DNA of 64,000 nt from Paucibacter sp. KBW04 (GTDB lineage Bacteria; Pseudomonadota; Gammaproteobacteria; Burkholderiales; Burkholderiaceae_C), in assembly GCF_003852425.1 (NCBI RefSeq), contig NZ_QAJN01000008.1:1-64000 (forward strand), read 5' to 3'. Under the pieces are notes generated by a model. The model was given only the letters and a program-made list of their open reading frames with translations. It was not told the DNA's origin and ran no database searches. The translations under genes were made by a program, and so were the position numbers. Of this stretch, positions 56,303 to 64,000 are shown piece by piece. How positions within the stretch are numbered: the first letter of the stretch is position 1; each line of letters opens with the position of its first letter.

Positions 56303-56470
56303 GCTGGCGCGCCATGCGCTGGTGCCGGGGCGCTGGAAGTGGGCGCGTGCTCACCGGGCCGTCTGATGTTTTTTGTCTGCAAAGCACCAGGCGATCTGGC
56401 CTTGGCCTGAGCTAGAGCAAAACATTTACAAAGCAAGCTCCCTACATTTGCCCGGTCAGGAACAGAATCA

Positions 56471-56633
56471 AGGCGACGCTGAATAAGTCTCCGTGATGCG
56501 GCGCGCCCCGGTTCGGGATGACCAACAAGGCGCAAACCACAGCCATAGCCGCTGCTATGGCGAGGATTTGCAAGGAGGTTGGGCGCCCGAAGCAGGGATG
56601 CGCAGCGCACGTGAGACTTGTTCAGCGTTGCCT
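56471..56633. mobile_element. 163-bp MITE-like palindromic element
   Basis: The ends form a 21-bp terminal inverted repeat: AGGCGACGCTGAATAAGTCT at 56471 and its complement ending at 56633, with two mismatches. Inside, a second perfect 8-bp inverted repeat GCCATAGC/GCTATGGC (56542-56561) marks the centre, and partly matching arms lie in between, so the whole element can fold into one long hairpin. It carries no gene. This is the size and structure of a MITE or IS-derived non-autonomous element; no clear target-site duplication was seen. It sits in the gap 56303-56734, about 100 bp before the HiPIP gene, the rest of which shows nothing notable. Confidence 0.65.
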
Positions 56634-56734
56634 AACACCTGTTTGTTCTACCCATTGCTGTGCCGAGCCCGCCGGCCCTCATCACAGCAATCCCTTTCCC
56701 CCCATCGGCCAGGCAAGCAACAGGAGTTCTTCAG

Positions 56735-57055
56735 ATGAGCAGCAACAAGTCCTCACGTCGTGTTTTCTTGATGAGCGTGGCCGCCACCGGCGCCACCTTG
56801 GCCACCCTCAGCAGCGGCGCGCGCGCCCAAGCCAAGCTCGACGACAAGGACCCGCAAGCCGTGGCCCTGGGCTATGTGAGCGACACGGCCAAGGCCGACA
56901 CCAAGAAGTACCCCAAGCACGCCAACACCCAGACCTGCAGCAACTGCGCCCTGTTCCAAGGCAAGGCCACGGACGCTGCGGGCGGCTGCCCCCTGTTCGC
57001 CGGCAAGCAAGTCGCTGGCAAGGGCTGGTGCAGTGCCTGGGCCAAGAAGGCCTAA
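56735..57055 (+). CDS. High-potential iron-sulfur protein (HiPIP)
   Basis: The 106-residue precursor has a Tat signal (SSRRVFLMSVAATGATLATL, twin Arg plus hydrophobic core) and a mature HiPIP domain with the four cluster cysteines in CSNCALF, GGCPLF and GKGWCSAW. HiPIPs are small periplasmic [4Fe-4S] electron carriers found in purple photosynthetic and some other proteobacteria, where they can feed electrons to cytochrome oxidases or reaction centres. CAGGAG (56721-56726) is the ribosome-binding site. A small membrane protein follows after 33 bases. The MITE-like element lies just upstream and may affect its promoter. Confidence 0.95.
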   Translation: MSSNKSSRRVFLMSVAATGATLATLSSGARAQAKLDDKDPQAVALGYVSDTAKADTKKYPKHANTQTCSNCALFQGKATDAAGGCPLFAGKQVAGKGWCSAWAKKA

Positions 57056-57088
57056 GCAACACGCCTCAGAACGGCCGGCAGCTGCGCG

Positions 57089-57481
57089 ATGAATCCCTTC
57101 AAGCGACTGCCCGGCTACGGCCCCAAGACGGCGGCCGGCCTGGAGCGCCAGATCTGGCGCCGCCTGCCGGCCGTTTTCTTTTGGGGCACTTTGCTACCCC
57201 TGCTCTTCGTCGGCCTGCGCCGCTGGCTGGCCGAGCCAGGCGTGGGCGATGCGCACAGCCTCTTGAAGGGCGAGTACATCGCCTACGGCCTGGTCGCCAT
57301 GCACTGGACCTTGCTGCTCACCATCGCCATGGGCTGCCTGATCGTGATGGTCATGAAAGGCCCCGGCTTTGTGGCCGACGCCTATCCGCCGGCCGACCGG
57401 GACACGCCTTTTCTAGACCTGCCCCCGCTGCCCGACGATGAGGTCATCGATCCGGCAGCGCAGGACCAGCTCAAAGCTTGA
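57089..57481 (+). CDS. Small inner-membrane protein downstream of HiPIP
   Basis: The 130-residue protein has two predicted transmembrane helices (about 28-45 and 68-90) and a Pro/Asp-rich cytoplasmic or periplasmic tail (FLDLPPLPDDEVID). Its N-terminus reads MNPFKRLPGYGPKTAAGLER. I recognise no domain, but the spacing to HiPIP suggests a shared transcript and perhaps a link to periplasmic electron transfer. Its 3' end overlaps the convergent S8 protease gene by 11 bases. Confidence 0.75.
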   Translation: MNPFKRLPGYGPKTAAGLERQIWRRLPAVFFWGTLLPLLFVGLRRWLAEPGVGDAHSLLKGEYIAYGLVAMHWTLLLTIAMGCLIVMVMKGPGFVADAYPPADRDTPFLDLPPLPDDEVIDPAAQDQLKA

Positions 57482-59333
57482 GGCCGGCCAACTCGGCGCT
57501 CTTGCGCGGGTTGATCAGATTGACGCGGCCCGGCTTGCCGTCCGCGCCCAGCTGACGCTCGGCGCCTTGCAGGATCAAGGCCTTGAGCTCCACCGGCTTG
57601 AGCGAGGGCTTGAGCGCGATCAGCTTGGCCGCCAGATTGGCCACCTGTGGGCTGGCCATGCTGGTGCCGCTGAGCTTGAGGTGCTCGCCGCCGGGCACGG
57701 GGCTGTCCACTTCGAAGCCGTTGGCATGCACGACCACGGTCTTGCCGAAGGTGGAGAAACTGGTCTCGCTGCCCGAGGGGTCCACCGCGCCGGCGGTGAT
57801 CAGATTGGGCAGCTCAAAACCGGCGGGTATGTATTCCTCGAAGTCGGCGCTATTGTCTTCATTGCCCGAGCCGGCCACGAAAAAGATCTCTGGCGCAGCT
57901 GCGATGGCGGAGCGCAAGGCGTCACGCTCGATCTTGAACAGGCGCTGGGCTTCGAGCTTGCGCTGCTCCGGGCTGCCACCCAGATTGTGATAAGCCAAAG
58001 CGCCCTCATAAGCGCTGGGGCCGTAACGCCAGCTCATATTGACCACCCGCACGCCGGCCTTTTTGAAGCCCTCCACCATCTGCGCGTAGACCTGGGCCGT
58101 GGCCTTGGAGCGCGCCTCGCTGGGCTTGTCGGGCTCGGTCTTGGCGGGCCACAACATGGTCGCGGCATAGACCTGGGCAAAGGGGTTGCCCGCGACCGCA
58201 ATGCCGGCCACATGGGTGCCGTGCACATAAAGGCTGGTCAAAGCCATGTCCTCGCTGAAGGCCTTGACCTCCTCGGCCTTCATGCTGGACAGCTTGGCGC
58301 GGAACTTCTGCGACTCCGGCGTGTCCAGCGCGGCGCGCTGGTCCATCGCGCCCTTGATCATGCCGCGCAGCTGGGGCCAGCGCGGCTGGGCCTCGCCCAG
58401 TGAGCGCAACAATTCCTGAGAGGGCTTGCCCTCGGGATCAAAAGCCAGGCCGGGCGGCGTGGCGGCTTTGAACAAGCTCAGGTCCACGCCCGAGTCCCAC
58501 ACCCCCACCACCACGGTCTGGGCCTTGGCATCCGCGGGGATGGCGAAGGTACGCGGCGTCCAGATATCGGCGCGTGCCTGGGTCTTGTTGTTAGCGTCTA
58601 TCACCGTCTGCAGGCCGGCCACGAGGGCGGCCTTGTTAGGCGTCAGCAATTCCTTTTGCACCCGGGCACCGATGATCATCTGCAGCATGCCGCTGGGCAG
58701 CACCATCTGGCCATTCTTGGCCATGGGGTCCAGCTGATTCTTCACCGCGCCCAGGATCAAATCGGGGTTGTAGGTTTCCAGGCCGCCCTTGGCGCTTTTC
58801 ACATGGTCTTGCACATCGGCCCAGGGCAGGGCGGCGTAACGGCGTGTCACCTCGGCCTGCAGCCAGGCCGTGTCCCGTTTTTCCAGCTGCTGCTGGGCCA
58901 GCAGATCGGTGGTGATGCCGCTGCTCAGCTTGCCGCCCACCTTGTCTTGCAGGGCGCGGGCCTTGGCCGTCCAGCCCGGCACGGCGGCCCAGTCGCCACG
59001 CAGCTGGGCCAGGGTGGCCAGGGCGCTGTAGAACTCGCGCAAGGTGGGGGTGTCTTGGATGTCATAGGCCGCCAGATCGGCCAATAACTCGGCCTCCAGC
59101 TTGGCGCCCAGGGGTTTGAGTTCGGCCAGGGGCGCGGCCAGCATCTCGCTGGGCAGCTTGCTCAGGGTATGGGTATGGCGCGGCAGTTGATCCGCACGGG
59201 TGACGAGCTCCCGCTTGCCCGCTGTGGCCGGGGCTGGATTCGCCTCCTTGGCGGACTGGGCGCTTGCCGGCAGGCTGGTCAAAGAAGACAGGGCCGCGGC
59301 GAGGGCCGCACTGATCAAGGGCTTGGTGTTCAA
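57471..59333 (-). CDS. Secreted S8 (subtilisin-like) serine peptidase
   Basis: The 620-residue precursor has a signal peptide (NTKPLISAALAAALSSLTSLPASAQ) and an N-terminal helical propeptide-like region to ~270. The subtilisin domain has D280 in VWDSGVD, H371 in HGTHVAG and S558 in GTSMASPQVA. About 90 residues separate the Asp and His, more than the usual 30-50, so there is an insertion around 290-365. A TTG start is chosen because a GGAG ribosome-binding site lies six bases before it; no ATG in frame fits. It probably degrades extracellular or periplasmic proteins. Confidence 0.9.
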   Translation of the reverse strand: MNTKPLISAALAAALSSLTSLPASAQSAKEANPAPATAGKRELVTRADQLPRHTHTLSKLPSEMLAAPLAELKPLGAKLEAELLADLAAYDIQDTPTLREFYSALATLAQLRGDWAAVPGWTAKARALQDKVGGKLSSGITTDLLAQQQLEKRDTAWLQAEVTRRYAALPWADVQDHVKSAKGGLETYNPDLILGAVKNQLDPMAKNGQMVLPSGMLQMIIGARVQKELLTPNKAALVAGLQTVIDANNKTQARADIWTPRTFAIPADAKAQTVVVGVWDSGVDLSLFKAATPPGLAFDPEGKPSQELLRSLGEAQPRWPQLRGMIKGAMDQRAALDTPESQKFRAKLSSMKAEEVKAFSEDMALTSLYVHGTHVAGIAVAGNPFAQVYAATMLWPAKTEPDKPSEARSKATAQVYAQMVEGFKKAGVRVVNMSWRYGPSAYEGALAYHNLGGSPEQRKLEAQRLFKIERDALRSAIAAAPEIFFVAGSGNEDNSADFEEYIPAGFELPNLITAGAVDPSGSETSFSTFGKTVVVHANGFEVDSPVPGGEHLKLSGTSMASPQVANLAAKLIALKPSLKPVELKALILQGAERQLGADGKPGRVNLINPRKSAELAGLKL

Positions 59334-59450
59334 GACAGTCTCCGAAAACTTGGTGGCCGGACGATAGCCAAAGCCGCCCCAGCCGGCCCAGGCCAAGCGA
59401 CCAAGCGTCGCTCCGGCCGTATGAATGGCAGGCTGCCCGGTTGAATAGCT

Positions 59451-60587
59451 CTAGATTTCGGAGCGCAGTGCGATATAGCTGGAACTCTTGTGACGCTGCG
59501 GGCCGTAGTCCACATGAAAGCCGCCCAGGTCCAGATGACCCAAGCTGGCCAGGCCGCGGGCCAGGCTCTCCCGATTCAGCGGCGCTTTGCTATGGCGCAG
59601 GCCCTCGCTGAGCACGCGGGCGGCCAGATAACCTTCCAGGCTGATGGCGTCAAAATGGTTGTCGCCCACGTCGCGCATGGCTTTTTGATAAGCCGCCACC
59701 ACCGCGATGCCGCGATCCAGGGGATCGGGCACGACCTGGGCCACGGTCAGCCGGCTGAGGTCCTGGCCCAAGGCCTCGCGCAGCGGCTCCAGGCCCACAA
59801 AAGACAGGCTGTAAAAGCGCCCCGCATAGCCCAGCTGCCGCGCCTTCTTGATGAAGGCCGCGCTGCTGGCATAGGTGCTGACCATGAAGATGGCCTCGGG
59901 CTGTGGCGAGACCAGCAGGGCGTCCAGCCCGGCCTGCACCTGCTCGCTATTGCGCTGTACCTGGGCCGTTGGGCCGATCTGCACGCCCAAGGGCAGGCCG
60001 GCATCGCGCATGGCCTCCAGCCCGGCGCGGCCGAAGAGATCGGCCTGGTAGAGCACGCCGATGCGCCGTATGCCCTTGGCCCGCATATCGGCTGCCATCA
60101 CCAAGGCCTCGGCCCGGTAGCTGGCCCGCACATTGAAGACCAGGGGGTTGGGCTCCCACAGCACATCGGCGCCGGTGAAGGGGCCCACAAAGGGGATCTT
60201 CCAGCGCCGCACAAAGGGCAGGGCGGCATGGCTGGTAGGCGTGCCGACATAGCCGAACAAGGCCAGCACACGCGGGTCTTCGACCAGCTTGCGGGTGTTC
60301 TGCTCGGCGCGGGCGGGCTCGTAGGCATCGTCCAGCAAATGGCTCACCAGGCGCGCACCCGCAATCCCGCCTTTTTGATTGACTTGCTTGAAACAGGCTT
60401 GTGCGCCGGCATGAAAACGCAGGCCCAGGGCGGCGGCCGGGCCGCTAAGCGCGGCCGAGCTGCCGATATGGATCTCTCGCGCGCCCTTATCGGCCGCCTG
60501 CGCCCGCCGCAGCCCACAAGCCAGCAGGCCGGCCGCCAGCAAGAGCCCACGCCGATCGGCGCGCCTGGGCTTGCTCAGGCTCACCAT
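59451..60587 (-). CDS. Periplasmic branched-chain-type ABC substrate-binding protein, orphan
   Basis: The ~378-residue protein is a type I periplasmic-binding protein of the LivJ/K-like family. It has a Tat-like or Sec signal (RRADRRGLLLAAGLLACG), two lobes, and typical segments such as HIGSSAALSGPAAALGLRF and FGYVGTPTSHAALP. It would present an amino acid, peptide or carboxylate, or act as a sensor input, but no permease or ATPase genes of an ABC system are next to it. Its start overlaps the M13 peptidase end by seven bases, so it may use peptides released by that enzyme; this is inference from position. Confidence 0.88.
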   Translation of the reverse strand: MVSLSKPRRADRRGLLLAAGLLACGLRRAQAADKGAREIHIGSSAALSGPAAALGLRFHAGAQACFKQVNQKGGIAGARLVSHLLDDAYEPARAEQNTRKLVEDPRVLALFGYVGTPTSHAALPFVRRWKIPFVGPFTGADVLWEPNPLVFNVRASYRAEALVMAADMRAKGIRRIGVLYQADLFGRAGLEAMRDAGLPLGVQIGPTAQVQRNSEQVQAGLDALLVSPQPEAIFMVSTYASSAAFIKKARQLGYAGRFYSLSFVGLEPLREALGQDLSRLTVAQVVPDPLDRGIAVVAAYQKAMRDVGDNHFDAISLEGYLAARVLSEGLRHSKAPLNRESLARGLASLGHLDLGGFHVDYGPQRHKSSSYIALRSEI

Positions 60588-62683
60588 ATCTTGCAACGCT
60601 GGGCCTCGGGCTTGACCATCTTCTGGCCCGGCTTGCAGGCAAAAGCTTTCTCAAACTCCGGCATATTGACCACCAGGCCGTTGACCCGGTAGCGGCCCGG
60701 CGAATGCGGGTCGGTCACCGCCTTGACGCGCAAGGCCTCGGGCCTGTCATTGCTGCAAGCCCATTGCGCATAGCCGATGAAGAAGCGCTGCTCGGGCGTC
60801 AGGCCGTCGATGCGAGCCTCCAATGATTTGCCGGCGCTGGCCATATGCGCTTTCCAGGCGCTCATGGCCAGGATCAGGCCGCCCAGGTCGGCGATGTCCT
60901 CACCCAGGGTCAGACGGCTATTGATCTTGATGTCGTCAACAATGGTGTAGCCGCCGTACTGTTTGACGATGCAGGCGGCGCGCTGCTCAAAGGCCTTGCC
61001 GTCCTTGAGCGTCCACCAATCCTTCAGATTGCCCTGGGCATCGAATTGCCGGCCTTCGTCGTCAAAGCCATGGGTCAGCTCATGGCCTATGGTGCCGCCG
61101 GTATTGCCGTAATTGGGCGCATCGTCCAGCTTGGGGTCGAACAGCGGCGGCTGCAGCACGGCGGCAGGGAAGTTGATGTCATTCATCTGCGCGTCGTAAT
61201 AGGCGTTGACGGTGGAGGGCGTCATGCCCCACTCGCCGCGGTCCAGCGGCTTGCCGATCTTGGCCAGCTGGCGGCGCGCCTCGAAGGCATTGCCCTGCTG
61301 CACATTGCCGAGGAAGTCGCCGCGCGTGACAGCCAGGGCGCTGTAGTCGCGCCAGCGCTCCGGGTAGCCCACCTTGTTGACGATGGCGTGCAGCTTGGCC
61401 AGGGCGCGGGTCTTGGTGGCCTCGCTCATCCAGGCCAGGCCCTGGATGCTTTGCGCCATCGCGAGCTCGATCTCGCGCGTCATCTCCTGCGTTTTTTCCT
61501 TCAGCTCGGGTGAGAAGTTATGCGCCACAAATTCCTGGCCCAGGGCCTCACCCAGCTGGGCGTCGACCAGCTCCACACAACGCTTCCAGCGCGGTTTGAG
61601 CTGGGGCGCGCCGGTCAGCGTGTGGCCGAAGAACTCGAAGTTCTGCTGCACCAGCTCGCTCGAAAGATGCGGGGCCTGGCTGCTGAGCAGGGCCCAGCTC
61701 AGATAGGTTTTGAGCTCGGCCAGGCTCATGGCCTTGAGGCGGGCATCCAGGGCCTTGAAAAAGCGCGGCTCGGTGACGTTGTAGACCGCGAAACCCTGGC
61801 CCAGGCCCAGAGCCTGCTGATAGGCCGCCCAGTCAAAGCCCGGTGTTAGCGACTGCAGGGCGCGGCCGTCCATTTTGTGAAAACTCTTGTAGGGGTCGCG
61901 CTTGTCCACCCGGCTCAGAGTGGCGCGGGCCAGGGCGGTCTCGGTGGCCAGCACGCTGCGGGCGGCGGCGCGCGCCGCGGCCGGCGTTTCGCCAAGATGC
62001 TCAAACATGGTGGCCACATGGGCCAGGAACTGCTGGCGCAGGCGCTGCGACTTGGCGTCTTGCTTGGTGTAGTAGTCGCGATCCGGCAGGCTGATGCCGC
62101 CGGCAAAGGCGAAGGCGATCACCTGGCTGGAGTCGGCAAAGTCCTGGCCCGCGCCGAGGTTGAAAAAGAAGCGCGGGTTGTTGTTGCCCAGGTGCAGGGC
62201 GGCGAGCAAGGCCGGCAGCTCTTGCTTGCTCTGCAAGGCCTGAATGCGGGCCAGCTGGGGCTGCAAGGGCTGCAGGCCCAGGCGATTGACCGCGGCCTCG
62301 TCCATGCAGGCGGCGAAGTAGTCCCCCAGCTTGCCCTGGTTGGCGCTGCGCGGCTCGCCGCCGGGCTGGGCCAGTTTGTCGAGAATTCCCCACAGATAGC
62401 GCTGATTGTCATCGGCCATCTTGGCGTAGACCGACCAGCGCGATTGGTCGGCCGGAATGGGGTTGTTGAGCATCCAGCCGCCGCAGGCGTACTGATAAAA
62501 ATCTTCACAGGGCTCGGCCTGCTTGTCCATCGCCGCCGGGTCCAGGCTGGGGGTGTAGGGCAGGGCTTGCAAGGGCGCTTGGGCGCTTGGCGCCTGGGCA
62601 AGGGCCATTCCGGCCAGCAAGAGCAGGCTGGCAGCCAGCGAAGTTTTCAGCACAGCGGGGCGCTTGGGCATGGATGTAGGCAT
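60581..62683 (-). CDS. Secreted M13 (neprilysin/PepO-like) metallopeptidase
   Basis: The ~700-residue precursor has a signal peptide (RPAVLKTSLAASLLLLAGMALAQ) and the M13 fold. The N-terminal half is helical with PCEDFYQYACGGWMLNN; the zinc site is HELTH at about 534-538 in TIGHELTHGFDDEGRQFD; the third ligand is in GEDIADLGGL; the C-terminus is RCKIW, close to the usual CxIW ending. M13 enzymes cleave short peptides at hydrophobic residues. The start is uncertain among nearby in-frame ATGs (62683 chosen). It heads an operon with the periplasmic binding protein. Confidence 0.93.
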   Translation of the reverse strand: MPTSMPKRPAVLKTSLAASLLLLAGMALAQAPSAQAPLQALPYTPSLDPAAMDKQAEPCEDFYQYACGGWMLNNPIPADQSRWSVYAKMADDNQRYLWGILDKLAQPGGEPRSANQGKLGDYFAACMDEAAVNRLGLQPLQPQLARIQALQSKQELPALLAALHLGNNNPRFFFNLGAGQDFADSSQVIAFAFAGGISLPDRDYYTKQDAKSQRLRQQFLAHVATMFEHLGETPAAARAAARSVLATETALARATLSRVDKRDPYKSFHKMDGRALQSLTPGFDWAAYQQALGLGQGFAVYNVTEPRFFKALDARLKAMSLAELKTYLSWALLSSQAPHLSSELVQQNFEFFGHTLTGAPQLKPRWKRCVELVDAQLGEALGQEFVAHNFSPELKEKTQEMTREIELAMAQSIQGLAWMSEATKTRALAKLHAIVNKVGYPERWRDYSALAVTRGDFLGNVQQGNAFEARRQLAKIGKPLDRGEWGMTPSTVNAYYDAQMNDINFPAAVLQPPLFDPKLDDAPNYGNTGGTIGHELTHGFDDEGRQFDAQGNLKDWWTLKDGKAFEQRAACIVKQYGGYTIVDDIKINSRLTLGEDIADLGGLILAMSAWKAHMASAGKSLEARIDGLTPEQRFFIGYAQWACSNDRPEALRVKAVTDPHSPGRYRVNGLVVNMPEFEKAFACKPGQKMVKPEAQRCKIW

Positions 62684-62986
62684 GGAGAAGAGGCGGTTTC
62701 GGTCTGAGGGTCGCCCATTCTCTGCCAAGCCGCCAGCGCCGGGTGAAGGATAGCGAGGGCAAGGTTCAAGCGGCTTGAGCCAGCACAAATAGCGGCCGTA
62801 GGTGAACAGCAACATAACGCCTTACTCGCCGGACCGATGATATTGATCTAAGCTGCGACGACTGTCTGCGTTACTCCCGAGCCGGGGTGTGCTCGCAAGT
62901 GCGGCGGGGGCCTCATCCGTCTCGCCGCAACTCGCTCGCAAACCCTCGCCTCAGAAATGAACGAAGCCGAGGATCCTGGGGGCCCA
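62684..62986. other. Divergent intergenic region with no gene
   Basis: These 303 bp separate the M13 peptidase gene (minus) from the HD-GYP regulator (plus). I saw no palindrome, terminator or promoter pair I could assign with confidence. An in-frame ATG at 62957 is an alternative start of the regulator, and the peptidase frame stays open to 62815 without recognisable coding content. Confidence 0.4.
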
Positions 62987-64000
62987 ATGTCCAAACCCAC
63001 CGTGCTGGTTGTTGATGATGAGCCGTTGAACCTGTCGGTTCTGTCCAAGCTATTGAATCCGCTCTACCGGGTGCTGGGTGCACGTTCGGGCCCTAGCGCC
63101 CTGGCCTTGCTGGAGAGCGAAGCGCCCGACCTGATCCTGCTCGACGTGATGATGCCGGAGATGGACGGCTATAGCGTGCTGCAGCGGCTCAAGCAGTCGG
63201 AGCGCAACCGCCACATCCCGGTGATCTTTGTCACCGCCCTGGGCGCCGAGCTGGATGAGGAACATGGCCTGCAGCTGGGCGCCATGGACTACATCGTCAA
63301 ACCCATCAAACCCACGGTGGTGCTGGCCCGGGTGCGCACTCAGCTGGCCTTGAAGCAAGCGCGCGACGCCTTGTCCGACCAGAACACCTGGCTGGAGCAG
63401 GAGGTGGCCCGCCGCATGCGCGAGAGCCTGATCGCGCAAGACCTGACCCTCTGCGCCATGGCCGAGTTGGCCGAGACGCGTGACAACGAGACCGGCAATC
63501 ACATCCTGCGCACCCAGTCCTATGTGGAGGCGCTGGCGCGGCGCCTGCAGCACACGCCAGGCTATGCCGAGGAGCTGAGCGAGGCCCAGCTGCAGCGCAT
63601 CGTCAAGGCCTCGCCCATGCACGATATCGGCAAGATCGGCATTCGCGACGACATCCTGCTCAAGCCCGGCCCGCTGACGGCCGAGGAGTTTGAGATCATG
63701 AAAACGCATGCCCGCATCGGCGGCGACGCCATCGCCCATGCCATCGGCAAGGCCTTGAACATGCATTTCCCCGAGGGCGTGCCGGATCAGGCCGAGTACC
63801 CGGAGTCGGTGCGCTTTCTGGAAGCGGCCCGCATCATCGCCACCCATCACCATGAACGTTGGGACGGGCGCGGCTACCCGGATGCCCTGGCCGGCCGCGC
63901 CGTGCCCCTGCCGGCCCGCCTGATGGCCCTGGCCGATGTGTTCGATGCTCTGACCACCCGGCGCGTCTACAAAGAACCCTGGACCATTGCCACCGCCACC
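62987..64000 (+). CDS. Two-component response regulator with HD-GYP output (3' end missing)
   Basis: The frame is open to the end of the window (338 codons). A receiver domain (VVDDEPLNLS, phospho-acceptor D53 in LLDVMMPEMDG, K in VKPIKP) is linked by a short coiled coil to an HD-GYP phosphodiesterase domain with HD at 212-213 (SPMHDIGKIGI) and GYP at 296-298 (HHHERWDGRGYP). It would hydrolyse cyclic di-GMP in response to phosphorylation by an unseen kinase. The stop lies outside the window. The ATG at 62987 is preferred over an in-frame ATG at 62957. Confidence 0.93.
   Translation, partial: MSKPTVLVVDDEPLNLSVLSKLLNPLYRVLGARSGPSALALLESEAPDLILLDVMMPEMDGYSVLQRLKQSERNRHIPVIFVTALGAELDEEHGLQLGAMDYIVKPIKPTVVLARVRTQLALKQARDALSDQNTWLEQEVARRMRESLIAQDLTLCAMAELAETRDNETGNHILRTQSYVEALARRLQHTPGYAEELSEAQLQRIVKASPMHDIGKIGIRDDILLKPGPLTAEEFEIMKTHARIGGDAIAHAIGKALNMHFPEGVPDQAEYPESVRFLEAARIIATHHHERWDGRGYPDALAGRAVPLPARLMALADVFDALTTRRVYKEPWTIATAT

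Noticed and set aside
56542-56561. Rho-independent terminator for the kinase or HiPIP region
   Set aside because: The 8-bp stem has no T-tract and is the centre of the larger MITE-like palindrome.

Overview
The window is high-GC proteobacterial chromosome carrying the replication-origin neighbourhood of what is most probably a Burkholderiales betaproteobacterium of the Roseateles/Rubrivivax/Leptothrix type. The evidence is the order yidC-yidD-rnpA-rpmH // dnaA-dnaN-gyrB, a high-potential iron-sulfur protein with a Tat signal, a PEP-CTERM exosortase substrate, several TonB-dependent receptors, and Betaproteobacteria-like RnpA and RpmH. The taxon is inferred from gene content, not from a database match. 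No rRNA, tRNA or CRISPR array was seen.

Layout. 1-744: the 3' end of a secreted-looking protein with an Ala-Pro linker. 801-3506 (minus): yidC, yidD, rnpA and rpmH. 3507-4198: the origin / dnaA promoter region, with DnaA boxes; a second DnaA-box cluster lies inside rnpA. 4199-9836: dnaA, dnaN, gyrB. 9916-20638: a defence island with a complete type I restriction-modification system (hsdM, hsdS, hsdR), a KilA-N protein, a SprT/YgjP-like metallopeptidase, a 58-residue ORF overlapping a PD-(D/E)XK/DUF5655 protein, and two small unknowns. 20673-27603: a PEBP-like secreted protein, an AraC regulator divergent from a Pls/PosA-type non-ribosomal peptide synthetase with its own Sfp-like phosphopantetheinyl transferase, and an Lrp regulator. 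27873-36501: a TonB receptor, a Spo0M-like protein, thioredoxin 2, an M4 metallopeptidase with an inserted PA domain, a PEP-CTERM protein behind a perfect CRP/FNR-type palindrome, and a lipoprotein. 36638-38939: the cstA-ybdD peptide/pyruvate uptake pair.

39098-53855 is the most interesting accessory region. It is a tightly spaced minus-strand gene set: TonB receptor, HyuA-type hydantoinase/oxoprolinase, DUF917 (S-Me-THD) protein, cupin, Tyr-less SDR, class IV aminotransferase, Asp/Glu/hydantoin racemase and NCS1 permease. A second TonB receptor follows, interrupted by one in-frame stop, and a divergent MalT/LuxR-type activator lies upstream. It reads as an outer-membrane-to-cytoplasm route for scavenging a cyclic amide, hydantoin-like or modified amino-acid compound; the substrate is unknown.

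53852-64000 holds a YbaN-like membrane protein, a NarL/sensor-kinase pair, a 163-bp palindromic MITE-like element, HiPIP with a small membrane partner, an S8 protease, an orphan periplasmic binding protein overlapping an M13 metallopeptidase, and the start of an HD-GYP response regulator that runs off the end.
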